A stretch of 64,000 nt of DNA from Gammaproteobacteria bacterium. Its GTDB lineage: Bacteria > Pseudomonadota > Gammaproteobacteria > GCA-001735895. The position numbers were made by a program, and so were the translations under genes. Below, piece by piece: positions 53,534 to 64,000 of this stretch (its first letter is position 1; each line of letters begins with the position of its first letter). The DNA lies in the NCBI GenBank assembly GCA_024638385.1, contig JAHEKJ010000001.1, forward strand, positions 61,595-125,594, written 5' to 3'. Under the pieces are notes generated by a model. The model did not search any database, was not told the origin of the DNA, and was given only the letters and a program-made list of their open reading frames with translations.

Positions 53534-54624
53534 ACGCGGCCACGTCAGCCCCGATCCTGATCATGGCGGGCGGCACCGGCGGCCACGTTTTCCCGGCGCT
53601 GGCGGTGGCCGAGTGTCTGCGCGCCCGCGGCGAGACCGTGATCTGGCTCGGCACCCGCGCCGGCCTCGAGGCGCGCGTCGTGCCGGCCGCGGAGTTTGCG
53701 ATCGAATGGCTCGACGTGCAGGGCCTGCGCGGCAAGGGCGCGCTGGCGCTGTTGTTCGCGCCGCTGCGGCTCGTGCGCGCCTGCTGGCAGGCGCTCGGGG
53801 TGCTGCGCCGCCGGCGGCCGAAGGCCGTACTCGGCATGGGCGGCTTCGTCGCCGGCCCCGGCGGGCTGATGGCCTGGCTGTTGCGCATCCCGCTGATCGT
53901 GCACGAGCAAAACGCGATCGCCGGCCTGACCAACCGGATCCTCGGCCGCTTCGCGAACCGGATTTACATCGCCTTTCCCGATGCCGGGGCGGCGCTGCCG
54001 CGCGGCGAATGCATCGGCAACCCGGTGCGCGCGAGCCTCGGCGATCTCGGCGAACCCGCCGCGCGCCTGCGCGCGCGCCTCGAGGCGCCGCTGCAGCTGC
54101 TCGTCATCGGCGGCAGCCTCGGCGCGGCGACGCTCAACCGGGTCGTGCCGCAGGCAATCGCCTGCATCGATCGGGCCGAGCGGCCGCGGGTGCGCCACCA
54201 GTGCGGCGACAGGCATCTCGAAGCCTGCCGGCAGCAATACGCCGAGGCCGGCGTCGACGCCGAAATCGAGGCTTTCATCGACGACATGGGTGCGGCCTAT
54301 GCCTGGGCCGACCTGGTGCTGTGTCGCGCCGGCGCGCTGACCATCGCCGAGCTGACCGCGGCTGGCGTCGGGGCGATCCTGGTGCCGTTTCCGTACGCGG
54401 TCGACAATCACCAGTATCACAACGCGCGCTTTCTCGAGCAGGCCGGCGCCGCGCAAATCCTGCTCGACGCCGAGCTCGGCGCCGAGGGCCTGGCGCTGAA
54501 GCTGCGCTATTTCCAGCAAAACCGCGCGCTGCTGATCGAGATGGCGACGCGCGCGCGAGCCCAGTTCCGCGGCGACGCGAGCCAGCGGCTGGCCGACGGC
54601 GTACTGGCGGAGGCGCGGGCATGA
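53530..54624 (+). CDS. murG: UDP-GlcNAc:undecaprenyl-PP-MurNAc-pentapeptide GlcNAc transferase
   Basis: [51 protein letters not shown]. Confidence 0.97.
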   Translation: MNAATSAPILIMAGGTGGHVFPALAVAECLRARGETVIWLGTRAGLEARVVPAAEFAIEWLDVQGLRGKGALALLFAPLRLVRACWQALGVLRRRRPKAVLGMGGFVAGPGGLMAWLLRIPLIVHEQNAIAGLTNRILGRFANRIYIAFPDAGAALPRGECIGNPVRASLGDLGEPAARLRARLEAPLQLLVIGGSLGAATLNRVVPQAIACIDRAERPRVRHQCGDRHLEACRQQYAEAGVDAEIEAFIDDMGAAYAWADLVLCRAGALTIAELTAAGVGAILVPFPYAVDNHQYHNARFLEQAGAAQILLDAELGAEGLALKLRYFQQNRALLIEMATRARAQFRGDASQRLADGVLAEARA

Positions 54625-56048
54625 CGCTGTCGTCGAAACATTTCATGCGGCGCATCCGCAACATCCACTTCACCGGCATCGGCGGCGCCGGCATGAGCGG
54701 CATCGCCGAGGTCTTCCATAACCTGGGTTATCGCATCACCGGCTCCGACATCGCCGACAATGCGATGGTGCGCCACCTGCGCGACCTCGGGATCGACGTC
54801 ACGATCGGCCATTCGGCGGCCAACGTCGCCGATGCCCACGTGGTCGTCGTGTCGACCGCGATCGCTACCGACAATCCCGAGCTCGAGGCCGCGCGCGAGG
54901 CGCGCATCCCGGTCGTGCCGCGCGCCGAAATGCTCGCCGAGCTGATGCGTTTTCGTCGCGGCATCGCGGTCGCCGGCACCCACGGCAAGACCACGACGAC
55001 GAGCCTGGTCGCGAGCCTGCTGGCCAAGGGCGACATCGACCCGACCTACGTCATCGGCGGCAAGCTCATCAGCTCGGGTACGCACGCGCGCCTCGGCATG
55101 TCGGATTACCTGGTCGCCGAGGCCGACGAAAGCGACGCGTCCTTTCTCTACCTGCAACCGATGATGGCGATCGTGACCAACATCGACCAGGATCACCTGT
55201 CGACCTACGAGGGTGATTTCGAGCGCCTCAAGCAGACCTTCGTCGAGTTCCTGCACCACCTGCCGTTCTACGGGCTGGCCGTTTTGTGCCTCGACGATGC
55301 GGTAGTGCGCGAGATCATGCCCGAGGTCGCGCGTCCGGTGCTGACTTATGGCGAGGCCGCCGAGGCCGACGTCCGCGTCGAGGCGATCGTCGCGCAGGGC
55401 GCGAAAACTCGCTTCGACGTGCGCTTGCCCGACGAGACCGAGACGCTGTCGGTCGAACTCAACCTGACCGGTCGCCACAACGTGCTCAACGCGACCGCGG
55501 CGATCGCGATCGCGTGGGAGCTCGGCGTTTCGCTCGACGCGATCCGCGAGGCGCTGGCCGAGTTTTCCGGCATCGGCCGCCGTTGCCAGATCAGCGACGG
55601 CCTGCGGATCGGTGGCCGCAGGATAATGCACATCGACGATTACGGCCACCATCCGAACGAGATTCGCGCGACCCTCGACGGCATCCGCGCGGCCTGGCCC
55701 GGTCGTCGCCTGGCGGTGCTGTTCCAGCCGCATCGCTATTCGCGCACGCGCGACCTTTTCGAGGATTTCAGCCAGGTGCTGGCCGAGGTCGACCGCCTGA
55801 TCCTGCTCGAGGTATATCCGGCTGGTGAGGCGCACATCAAGGATGCCGACGGCCGCTCGCTGGCGCGTTCGATCCGCGCGCGCGGCAAGGTCGACCCGGT
55901 GTTCGTCGAGAGCCTAGACGGCCTCGACGAGCAGGTCGAATCGGTGCTCGAGGACGGCGACATTTTCGTCACCCTCGGCGCCGGCAGCATCGGCGCCTGG
56001 GCGGCCGGTTTCCTGGCGCGGCACCGACCGGCGGAGCGGGGTAGATGA
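54621..56048 (+). CDS. murC: UDP-MurNAc-L-alanine ligase
   Basis: [41 protein letters not shown]. Confidence 0.97.
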   Translation: MTLSSKHFMRRIRNIHFTGIGGAGMSGIAEVFHNLGYRITGSDIADNAMVRHLRDLGIDVTIGHSAANVADAHVVVVSTAIATDNPELEAAREARIPVVPRAEMLAELMRFRRGIAVAGTHGKTTTTSLVASLLAKGDIDPTYVIGGKLISSGTHARLGMSDYLVAEADESDASFLYLQPMMAIVTNIDQDHLSTYEGDFERLKQTFVEFLHHLPFYGLAVLCLDDAVVREIMPEVARPVLTYGEAAEADVRVEAIVAQGAKTRFDVRLPDETETLSVELNLTGRHNVLNATAAIAIAWELGVSLDAIREALAEFSGIGRRCQISDGLRIGGRRIMHIDDYGHHPNEIRATLDGIRAAWPGRRLAVLFQPHRYSRTRDLFEDFSQVLAEVDRLILLEVYPAGEAHIKDADGRSLARSIRARGKVDPVFVESLDGLDEQVESVLEDGDIFVTLGAGSIGAWAAGFLARHRPAERGR

Positions 56049-56938
56049 ACGTGGCCGGGCAAGTCACATTACGCGGCAGGCTGCATATCGACGAACCGCT
56101 GGCGAAACACACGAGCTGGCGCCTCGGCGGGCCCGCCGACCGCTACTACGTGCCCGCCGATCTCGACGACCTGCAAGTCTTCCTGGCATCGCTCGAGGCC
56201 GACGTCGACGTGCTCTGGATTGGCCTCGGCAGCAATCTGCTGGTGCGCGACGGCGGTATTCGCGGCGCGGTCATCGCGCCGCTCGGCGCGCTCGACCGCA
56301 TCGAGCAGCGCGGCGCCGGCCGCGTCTACGTCGAGTGCGGCGTCAGTTGCGCGAAGCTCGCGAAGTTTTGCAACAAGCAGGGTCTCGCCGGCGGTGATTT
56401 CTTCGCCGGCATCCCGGGCACCGTCGGCGGCGCGCTGGCGATGAACGCCGGCGCTTTCGGCGGCGAGACCTGGCGGGCGGTCGAGCGCGTGATCATGATC
56501 GATCGCGACGGACGCCTGACCGAGCGCGGCGCCGGCGAATTCGAGATTGGCTATCGCCAGGTCGACGGCCCGCAGCGCGAGTGGTTCGTCGCCGCCGAAT
56601 TCGGCTTCGCGGAGCGCGCCGACGGGGAGGCGTCGAATATCCGCGAGCTGCTGCGCCGGCGCAACGAGACCCAGCCGATCGGCCAGCCGTCGTGCGGCTC
56701 GGTGTTCAAGAATCCGCCGGGCGATCACGCCGCGCGGCTGATCGAGGCCGCCGGGCTCAAGGGACACTGCCTCGGCTCGGCCTGCGTCTCGGACAAGCAT
56801 GCCAATTTCATCATCAGCTCGGCCGATACGACCGCCGCCGATGTCGAGGCGCTGATCGGCTTCGTGCGCGAGCGGGTTCGCGAACGCTTCGGCGTCGAAC
56901 TCGAGACCGAGGTACGAATCGTGGGCGAGACGGCATGA
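56045..56938 (+). CDS. murB: UDP-N-acetylenolpyruvoylglucosamine reductase
   Basis: 297 aa; [69 protein letters not shown]. Confidence 0.96.
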   Translation: MNVAGQVTLRGRLHIDEPLAKHTSWRLGGPADRYYVPADLDDLQVFLASLEADVDVLWIGLGSNLLVRDGGIRGAVIAPLGALDRIEQRGAGRVYVECGVSCAKLAKFCNKQGLAGGDFFAGIPGTVGGALAMNAGAFGGETWRAVERVIMIDRDGRLTERGAGEFEIGYRQVDGPQREWFVAAEFGFAERADGEASNIRELLRRRNETQPIGQPSCGSVFKNPPGDHAARLIEAAGLKGHCLGSACVSDKHANFIISSADTTAADVEALIGFVRERVRERFGVELETEVRIVGETA

Positions 56939-57894
56939 CGAAGCCACTGGCCAAGCCCGCCGCCGACGCGGCCGCCCGCTGCGGCAGGGTCGCGGTGTTG
57001 ATGGGCGGCGATTCGGCCGAGCGCGACGTGTCGCTCGCGAGCGGCAAGGCCGTGCACGCTGCGCTCCTCGCCGCCGGGGTCGACGCGATCGCCGTCGACT
57101 GGCAGGGCCACTCGCTCGAGCAGTTGCTCGAACTCGACGTCGAACGCGTGTTCAACGTGCTGCACGGGCGCGGCGGCGAGGACGGTACGCTGCGCGCGCT
57201 GCTCGATTTCCTCGGCATCCCCAGCACCGGCAGCGGCGTCGGCGCGATGGCGCTGACGATGGACAAGGTGTTGACCAAGAAAGTCATTCGCGCGAGCGGC
57301 GTGCCGACGCCGGATTTCATCGAGCTCGACAGCGAGACCGATTGCGACCGCCTGCTCGCCGAATTCGGTCTGCCGGTGTTCGTCAAGCCGGTACTCGAGG
57401 GCTCGAGCATCGGCATGACGCCGGTGCACGCCGAGTCGGAGCTGTTGCCGGCGTGGCGCAAGGCGCGCGAGTACGGTCTGGTCTTCGCCGAGCGCTTCGT
57501 CGACGGCGGCGAATATACCGCCGGCTTTATCGGCGACGCCGTGCTGCCGCTGATCCGGCTCGAAACCCCACGCGAGTTCTACGACTACGAGGCCAAGTAC
57601 CTCGCCGACGATACGATCTACACCTGCCCCAGCGGGCTCGACGACGGCAAGGTCGCCGAAATCGAGGAACTCGTGCGGCGCACGATACGGGCGACGCGCG
57701 CGAGCGGCTGGGGCCGGGTCGACCTGATGCTGGATCGCGACGATCGGCCGCTGATCATCGAGGTCAACACCGTGCCGGGGATGACCGACCACAGCCTGAT
57801 ACCGATGGCCGGTCGTGCCGCCGGACTCGAAATGCCGGAGCTGACGCTGAAGATTCTCGAAGCCACGCTCAGAAGAGGGGATAGCGATGTTTAG
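56935..57894 (+). CDS. ddl: D-alanine-D-alanine ligase
   Basis: VAVLMGGDSAERDVSLASGKAV; LHGRGGEDGTLRALLDFLGIPSTGSGVGAMALTMDK; IEVNTVPGMTDHSLIPMA. Confidence 0.96.
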   Translation: MTKPLAKPAADAAARCGRVAVLMGGDSAERDVSLASGKAVHAALLAAGVDAIAVDWQGHSLEQLLELDVERVFNVLHGRGGEDGTLRALLDFLGIPSTGSGVGAMALTMDKVLTKKVIRASGVPTPDFIELDSETDCDRLLAEFGLPVFVKPVLEGSSIGMTPVHAESELLPAWRKAREYGLVFAERFVDGGEYTAGFIGDAVLPLIRLETPREFYDYEAKYLADDTIYTCPSGLDDGKVAEIEELVRRTIRATRASGWGRVDLMLDRDDRPLIIEVNTVPGMTDHSLIPMAGRAAGLEMPELTLKILEATLRRGDSDV

Positions 57895-58684
57895 ATGGAA
57901 AGGCCGCAAGGCGCAGGCGCAGCGCAAGCTGACGGCCGCGACGTCGACGCCGCTGCGCTGGCGCAAATCGTACAACTGGATCTTCCTGCTGCTGCCGCTG
58001 GCGCTGGCGACCGCCTGGGTCTGGCGCCTCGACACGATCATGCCGATCCGCACGATCCAGCTCGCCGGCAGCTTCGAACACCTGGATCAGGGCGAGGTCG
58101 AGGCATTGCTGCGGCCTTACATCGGCCAGGGTTTCTTCTCGTTCGACATCCGGTCGCTGCAGCAGACGCTGCACGCGAGGTCGTGGGCCGATTCGGTCTC
58201 GGTGCGGCGCGTCTGGCCGGACAAGCTCAAGGTCGTCATCGTCGAGAAAAAACCGCTGGCGCGATGGGACGACAAGCACCTGCTCTCCGACCGCGCCCTG
58301 GTCTTCGCCGCCGACACCGCGGCCTTCGGCCACCTGCCGCTGCTGCACGCGGTCAATCACCCGCCGGGCTGGGTGCTGGAACGCTATCGCGAGTTCGAGG
58401 CCCGCTTCACCGCGGTCGACGAAACCGTCGTCGCGTTACGGGTCGACAGCCGCGGCGCCTTCGATATCGAACTGATCAACGGTCTCGAAATTCGCCTCGG
58501 GCGCAGCGACGTCGAGCGCAAGATCGCGCGCCTGGTCAGCATCTACGGCGATCAGATTTTGCCGCGGCGCGAGCAGATCCGGAGCCTCGACCTGCGTTAC
58601 AGCAACGGTTTTGCGGTGGCCTGGAGAGCCGACGCGCTACGCCGTAGCGACGAGGCGTCCCTGTGGAGCAACAGCAATGTCTAA
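57887..58684 (+). CDS. ftsQ: Cell division protein FtsQ
   Basis: 265 aa; TM, POTRA (IRTIQLAGSFEHLDQGEVEALLRPYIGQGFFSFDI). Confidence 0.94.
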   Translation: MFRWKGRKAQAQRKLTAATSTPLRWRKSYNWIFLLLPLALATAWVWRLDTIMPIRTIQLAGSFEHLDQGEVEALLRPYIGQGFFSFDIRSLQQTLHARSWADSVSVRRVWPDKLKVVIVEKKPLARWDDKHLLSDRALVFAADTAAFGHLPLLHAVNHPPGWVLERYREFEARFTAVDETVVALRVDSRGAFDIELINGLEIRLGRSDVERKIARLVSIYGDQILPRREQIRSLDLRYSNGFAVAWRADALRRSDEASLWSNSNV

Positions 58685-59912
58685 AAAGCCGAGTCCCAAC
58701 CTGATCGTCGGCCTCGACATCGGCACGTCGAAGGTCGTCGCCATCGTCGGCGAAGTCACGATCGAGGGCGACATCGAGATCATCGGCATCGGCACGCAAC
58801 CGTCACGCGGCCTGAAAAAGGGCGTGGTCGTCAACATCGAGTCGACCGTGCAGTCGATCCAGCGTGCGGTCGAGGAAGCCGAGCTGATGGCCGGCTGCCA
58901 GATCCGCTCGGTCTACGCCGGCATCGCCGGCAGCCACATCCGCAGCATCAATTCTCACGGCATCGTCGCGATCAAGGAAAAGGAGGTCACCGCGGCCGAC
59001 GTCGCGCGCGTCATCGACGCCGCCAAGGCGGTCGCGATTCCGGCCGACCAGCGCATCCTGCACGTGTTGCCGCAGGAATTCATCATCGACAATTCCGAGG
59101 GCATCCGCGACCCGATCAGCATGTCGGGGGTGCGCCTCGAGGCCAAGGTCCATCTCGTCACCGGTGCGGTCAGCGCGGCGCAGAACATCATCAAGTGCGT
59201 GCGCCGCTGCGGCCTCGAGGTCGACGACATCATTCTCGAGCAGCTCGCCTCGGCGAGCTCGGTGCTGACCGAGGACGAGAAGGAACTCGGCGTCTGCCTG
59301 GTCGACATCGGCGGCGGCACGACCGACATCGCGGTGTTTTCCGACGGCGCGATCCGCCACACCGCGGTGATTCCGATCGCCGGCGACCAGGTGACCAACG
59401 ATATCGCCGTGGCCTTGCGCACGCCGACGCAGTACGCCAACGACCTCAAGGTCAAGTACGCCTGCGCGCTGCGCCAGCTCGCCGGCGACGACGAAACCAT
59501 CGAGGTGCCGAGCGTCGGTGACCGCGAGCCGCGCCGGCTCGCGCGGCAAACCCTGGCCGAGGTCGTCGAGCCGCGCTACGAGGAATTACTGAGCCTGGTG
59601 CAGGCCGAGGTGCGGCGCAGCGGGTTCGAGGAGATTTGCGCCGCCGGGGTCGTGTTGACCGGCGGCAGCGCAAAGATGGAAGGTGCGATCGAGCTGGCGG
59701 AAGAAATTTTCCACATGCCGGTGCGCCTCGGTTATCCGCAGTATGTTTCGGGACTGGTCGATGTCGTCCGCAACCCGATCCATGCGACCGGAGTCGGCTT
59801 GCTGCTGTTTGGCAATCGGCAGCAATCCGGCATGTCCGGGTTCAACCTGGACGACCGCAATGAAACCGGCATTCTGAAACGGATGAAGAGCTGGTTTCAG
59901 GGCAACTTTTGA
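58677..59912 (+). CDS. ftsA: Cell division protein FtsA
   Basis: LIVGLDIGTSKVVAIVGEV; VCLVDIGGGTTDIAVFSDGAI. Confidence 0.97.
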   Translation: MSKKPSPNLIVGLDIGTSKVVAIVGEVTIEGDIEIIGIGTQPSRGLKKGVVVNIESTVQSIQRAVEEAELMAGCQIRSVYAGIAGSHIRSINSHGIVAIKEKEVTAADVARVIDAAKAVAIPADQRILHVLPQEFIIDNSEGIRDPISMSGVRLEAKVHLVTGAVSAAQNIIKCVRRCGLEVDDIILEQLASASSVLTEDEKELGVCLVDIGGGTTDIAVFSDGAIRHTAVIPIAGDQVTNDIAVALRTPTQYANDLKVKYACALRQLAGDDETIEVPSVGDREPRRLARQTLAEVVEPRYEELLSLVQAEVRRSGFEEICAAGVVLTGGSAKMEGAIELAEEIFHMPVRLGYPQYVSGLVDVVRNPIHATGVGLLLFGNRQQSGMSGFNLDDRNETGILKRMKSWFQGNF

Positions 59913-59933
59913 TAACGCAAGAGGAGACATGAG

Positions 59934-61082
59934 ATGTTCGAATTGATGGATTCACATGCCAAAGACCCGGTGATCAAGGTCATCGGCGTCGGCGGCGGCG
60001 GCGGCAACGCCGTGCAGCACATGGTCTCGGCCGGGATCGAAGGGGTCGAGTACATGTGCGTCAACACCGACGTGCAGGCGCTCAAGAAGATGGACGTGCG
60101 TACGACCATGCAGATCGGCGCCAGCATCACCAAGGGGCTCGGCGCCGGCGCCGACCCGGGCATCGGCCGCCAGGCCGCGCTCGAAGATCGCGAGCGCATC
60201 CAGGAAGCGATCGAGGGCGCCAACATGTTGTTCATCACCGCCGGCATGGGCGGCGGCACCGGCACCGGCGCGGCGCCGGTGATCGCGCAGATCGCGCGCG
60301 AGATGAATATCCTGACGGTCGCGGTCGTGACCAAGCCGTTCGGTTTCGAGCGCACCAAGCGCATGACCCAGGCCGAGACCGGTATCAAGGAGATGGCCAG
60401 CGTGGTCGATTCGCTGATTACGATCCCGAACGACAAGCTGATGCCGGTGCTCGGCAAACAGACTTCGCTGCTCGAGGTGTTCGAGAAAGCCAACGACGTG
60501 CTGCGCGGCGCGGTGCAGGGCATCGCCGAGCTTATCACCTGCCCGGGCCTGATCAACGTCGACTTCGCCGACGTGCGCACGGTCATGTCGGAGATGGGCA
60601 TGGCGATGATGGGCACCGGCTCGTCCAGCGGCGAGAATCGCGCCAAGGAGGCCGCCATGGCGGCGGTCTCGTCGCCGCTGCTCGAGGACATCAACATCTC
60701 GGGTGCGCAGGGCATTCTCGTCAACGTCACCGCCGGTCTCGACCTGGCGATCGGCGAACTCGACGACGTCGGCACCGCGATCACCGAGCTGGCGTCGCCC
60801 GACGCCAACGTCGTCGTCGGCACGGTCATCGACTCGAACATGACCGACGGCGAGCTGCGCGTGACCATGGTCGCGACCGGGCTCGGCAAGGACAAGATCC
60901 TGTCCGACGCGCCGCTGGCCGCGGTGCAGCCGGAGAAGAACGGCGAGGTGGATTACAAGAAACTGGAACGGCCGACCGCGATCCGCAAGAAGGTGGCCGG
61001 CGACAGCGTCGAGGTCGGCCAGGACAAGGACAGCATGGAATACCTCGAGATCCCGGCCTTTCTGCGCCGCCAGGCAGACTGA
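59934..61082 (+). CDS. ftsZ: Cell division protein FtsZ
   Basis: 382 aa; GVGGGGGNAVQHM, GMGGGTGTGAAPVIA, C-terminal peptide DSMEYLEIPAFLRRQAD. Confidence 0.98.
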   Translation: MFELMDSHAKDPVIKVIGVGGGGGNAVQHMVSAGIEGVEYMCVNTDVQALKKMDVRTTMQIGASITKGLGAGADPGIGRQAALEDRERIQEAIEGANMLFITAGMGGGTGTGAAPVIAQIAREMNILTVAVVTKPFGFERTKRMTQAETGIKEMASVVDSLITIPNDKLMPVLGKQTSLLEVFEKANDVLRGAVQGIAELITCPGLINVDFADVRTVMSEMGMAMMGTGSSSGENRAKEAAMAAVSSPLLEDINISGAQGILVNVTAGLDLAIGELDDVGTAITELASPDANVVVGTVIDSNMTDGELRVTMVATGLGKDKILSDAPLAAVQPEKNGEVDYKKLERPTAIRKKVAGDSVEVGQDKDSMEYLEIPAFLRRQAD

Positions 61083-61104
61083 TCGAAAAGTCCTCTTGCT
61101 AGCG

Positions 61105-61132
61105 AACCCGTTTCATGGAGGAAACGGGTTTT
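61105..61132 (+). terminator. Intrinsic terminator after ftsZ
   Basis: AACCCGTTTC-ATGGAG-GAAACGGGTT followed by TT; 10-bp perfect stem, short T tract. Confidence 0.6.
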
Positions 61133-61314
61133 GCCCTCGTCCCCGAATCGGAACTGCCGTTGCGCACCTGACTCGTCCCCGGCCCGGCCCGATTCGTCGC
61201 CGAAGGCACCGACCGACGGTGTTTTCGACATCTCGCCGACCCCGATCCCGACCCCTGCACCAAGGCGCTACACCTCGAACGCCGCGACCGGCTTTTCTGG
61301 CGCGAGATCTCCTG

Positions 61315-61650
61315 CTATCGCGGGCAGCGGTAGCGGCGGGTTCCCCAGAGGGCGGCAATCGCCGCTAGAAACATGAGAAACGCCGGCGGTAGCGGCACCT
61401 GACTTAAGTGTGAGCGTACGGCCGAACCGGTCGAAGCCGGTGTTGCCGAAGGCGCAGGCGACACGGACATTGGGAAGTTCCAGGTTACCGCCGAGCGCGA
61501 AATAACGGGCGCCGGCGCCCTGACCGATCGCGTTGTTGATATCGTCGATAGCGGCCTCGTTGAGAACGAATTCCACGGTCGTGCCGTTCGACGATTCGTT
61601 CATCTGCACGCTCCGGTCCGTCTCGCCGCAGACGCCTGCGTGCCGACCCG
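61315..61650 (-). pseudogene. 3' remnant of an exported protein with a VPLP-type (PEP-CTERM-like) C-terminal sorting signal, frameshifted
   Basis: Frame A: ...NESSNGTTVEFVLNEAAIDDINNAIGQGAGARYFALGGNLELPNVRVACAFGNTGFDRFGRTLTLKS; shifted frame at 61398: VPLPPAFLMFLAAIAALWGTRRYRCPR*. Confidence 0.65.
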
Positions 61651-61656
61651 CAGCGG

Positions 61657-62133
61657 TTAGTAGGCCGCCGCCGGTTCGTGACCGAACTTCGACTTGAGCC
61701 AGTGATCGAGCGAGACCTGGCCGCCGCCGTAAACGATGTTGACCAGCAGCATCGAGCCCCAAAGGTAATGCCAGACGAGGCCGGCGCCCTTGGCGAGCGT
61801 CGCGTAGTAGGAAATCACGGCCATGAAGTTGACGAAGAACAGCAGGATCGCGAAGAGTCGGGTACCGAATCCGGCGATCAGGAAAATCGGGAACACCAGC
61901 TCGCCGAAGGTCGCGAGGTAGGCCGCGAGCTCATAGTTCAACAGCGGCACCTGGTATTCGTATTCGAACAGCGTCAGCGTCAGTTCCCAGTCGCCGATCT
62001 TGTGCATGCCGGACTTGAGAAAGACCCAGGCAACGTAGACGCGAAACGTCAGCAACAGCGCCCAGCTGAACCACGAAAAGAAATGGTCGGCTTTTTCCGC
62101 CGGCACCTGCAGCTTCTCGATAATCCCCATCAC
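61657..62133 (-). CDS. DoxX family membrane protein
   Basis: 158 aa; four TM; AWVFLKSGMHKIGDWELTLTLFEYEYQVPLLNYELAAYLATFGELVFPIFLIAGF. Confidence 0.88.
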   Translation of the reverse strand: MMGIIEKLQVPAEKADHFFSWFSWALLLTFRVYVAWVFLKSGMHKIGDWELTLTLFEYEYQVPLLNYELAAYLATFGELVFPIFLIAGFGTRLFAILLFFVNFMAVISYYATLAKGAGLVWHYLWGSMLLVNIVYGGGQVSLDHWLKSKFGHEPAAAY

Positions 62134-62216
62134 GAGTCCCCCGGTTGTTGTTCAGGTGTGTTCGGGGTTTGAACCCGCGGCGGGGGAAAAGTTCATTCCC
62201 CGCAGCCGGGGTGGAC

Positions 62217-64000
<1,784 letters not shown>

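Overview
The window is a GC-rich gammaproteobacterial chromosome segment, probably with a Pseudomonas-like backbone order. No mobile element with its own transposase, CRISPR array or tRNA was seen. Backbone on the minus strand: nrdB-nrdA, mgtE-npr-rapZ-ptsN, hpf-rpoN-lptB-lptA-lptC-kdsC-kdsD-yrbG, fabA. On the plus strand: a TolC-family gene, mlaC, murA-hisG-hisD. After an accessory cassette come degS, a Nif3-like gene, petABC, sspAB, yraN, lpoA, rsmI, rnpB and the complete dcw cluster (mraZ to ftsZ), ending in a doxX gene and a truncated valS. The best candidate for an undescribed system is the DUF5666-DUF6502-DUF5666 cassette (about 21.5-25.4 kb). It lies where hisC would be expected between hisD and degS. 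It encodes two acidic paralogous lipoproteins flanking a putative HTH protein, and is preceded by two near-identical palindromes (TGGGA-ATAKAA-TCCCAAA), the second of which abuts the ribosome binding site. Other notable signals: two NrdR boxes 32 bp apart plus a perfect DnaA box upstream of nrdA; an orphan mlaC next to a TolC-family gene where mlaFED/B/ibaG would be expected; a 272-bp double-hairpin REP/BIME-like element beside yraN; an insert between rsmI and rnpB carrying prkA-yeaH-spoVR and an AOR/MoaD/rhodanese operon; 10-bp-phased repeats upstream of mraZ; and a frameshifted VPLP-type C-terminal sorting-signal gene remnant after ftsZ. All family names come from reading the translated sequences; no searches were run.
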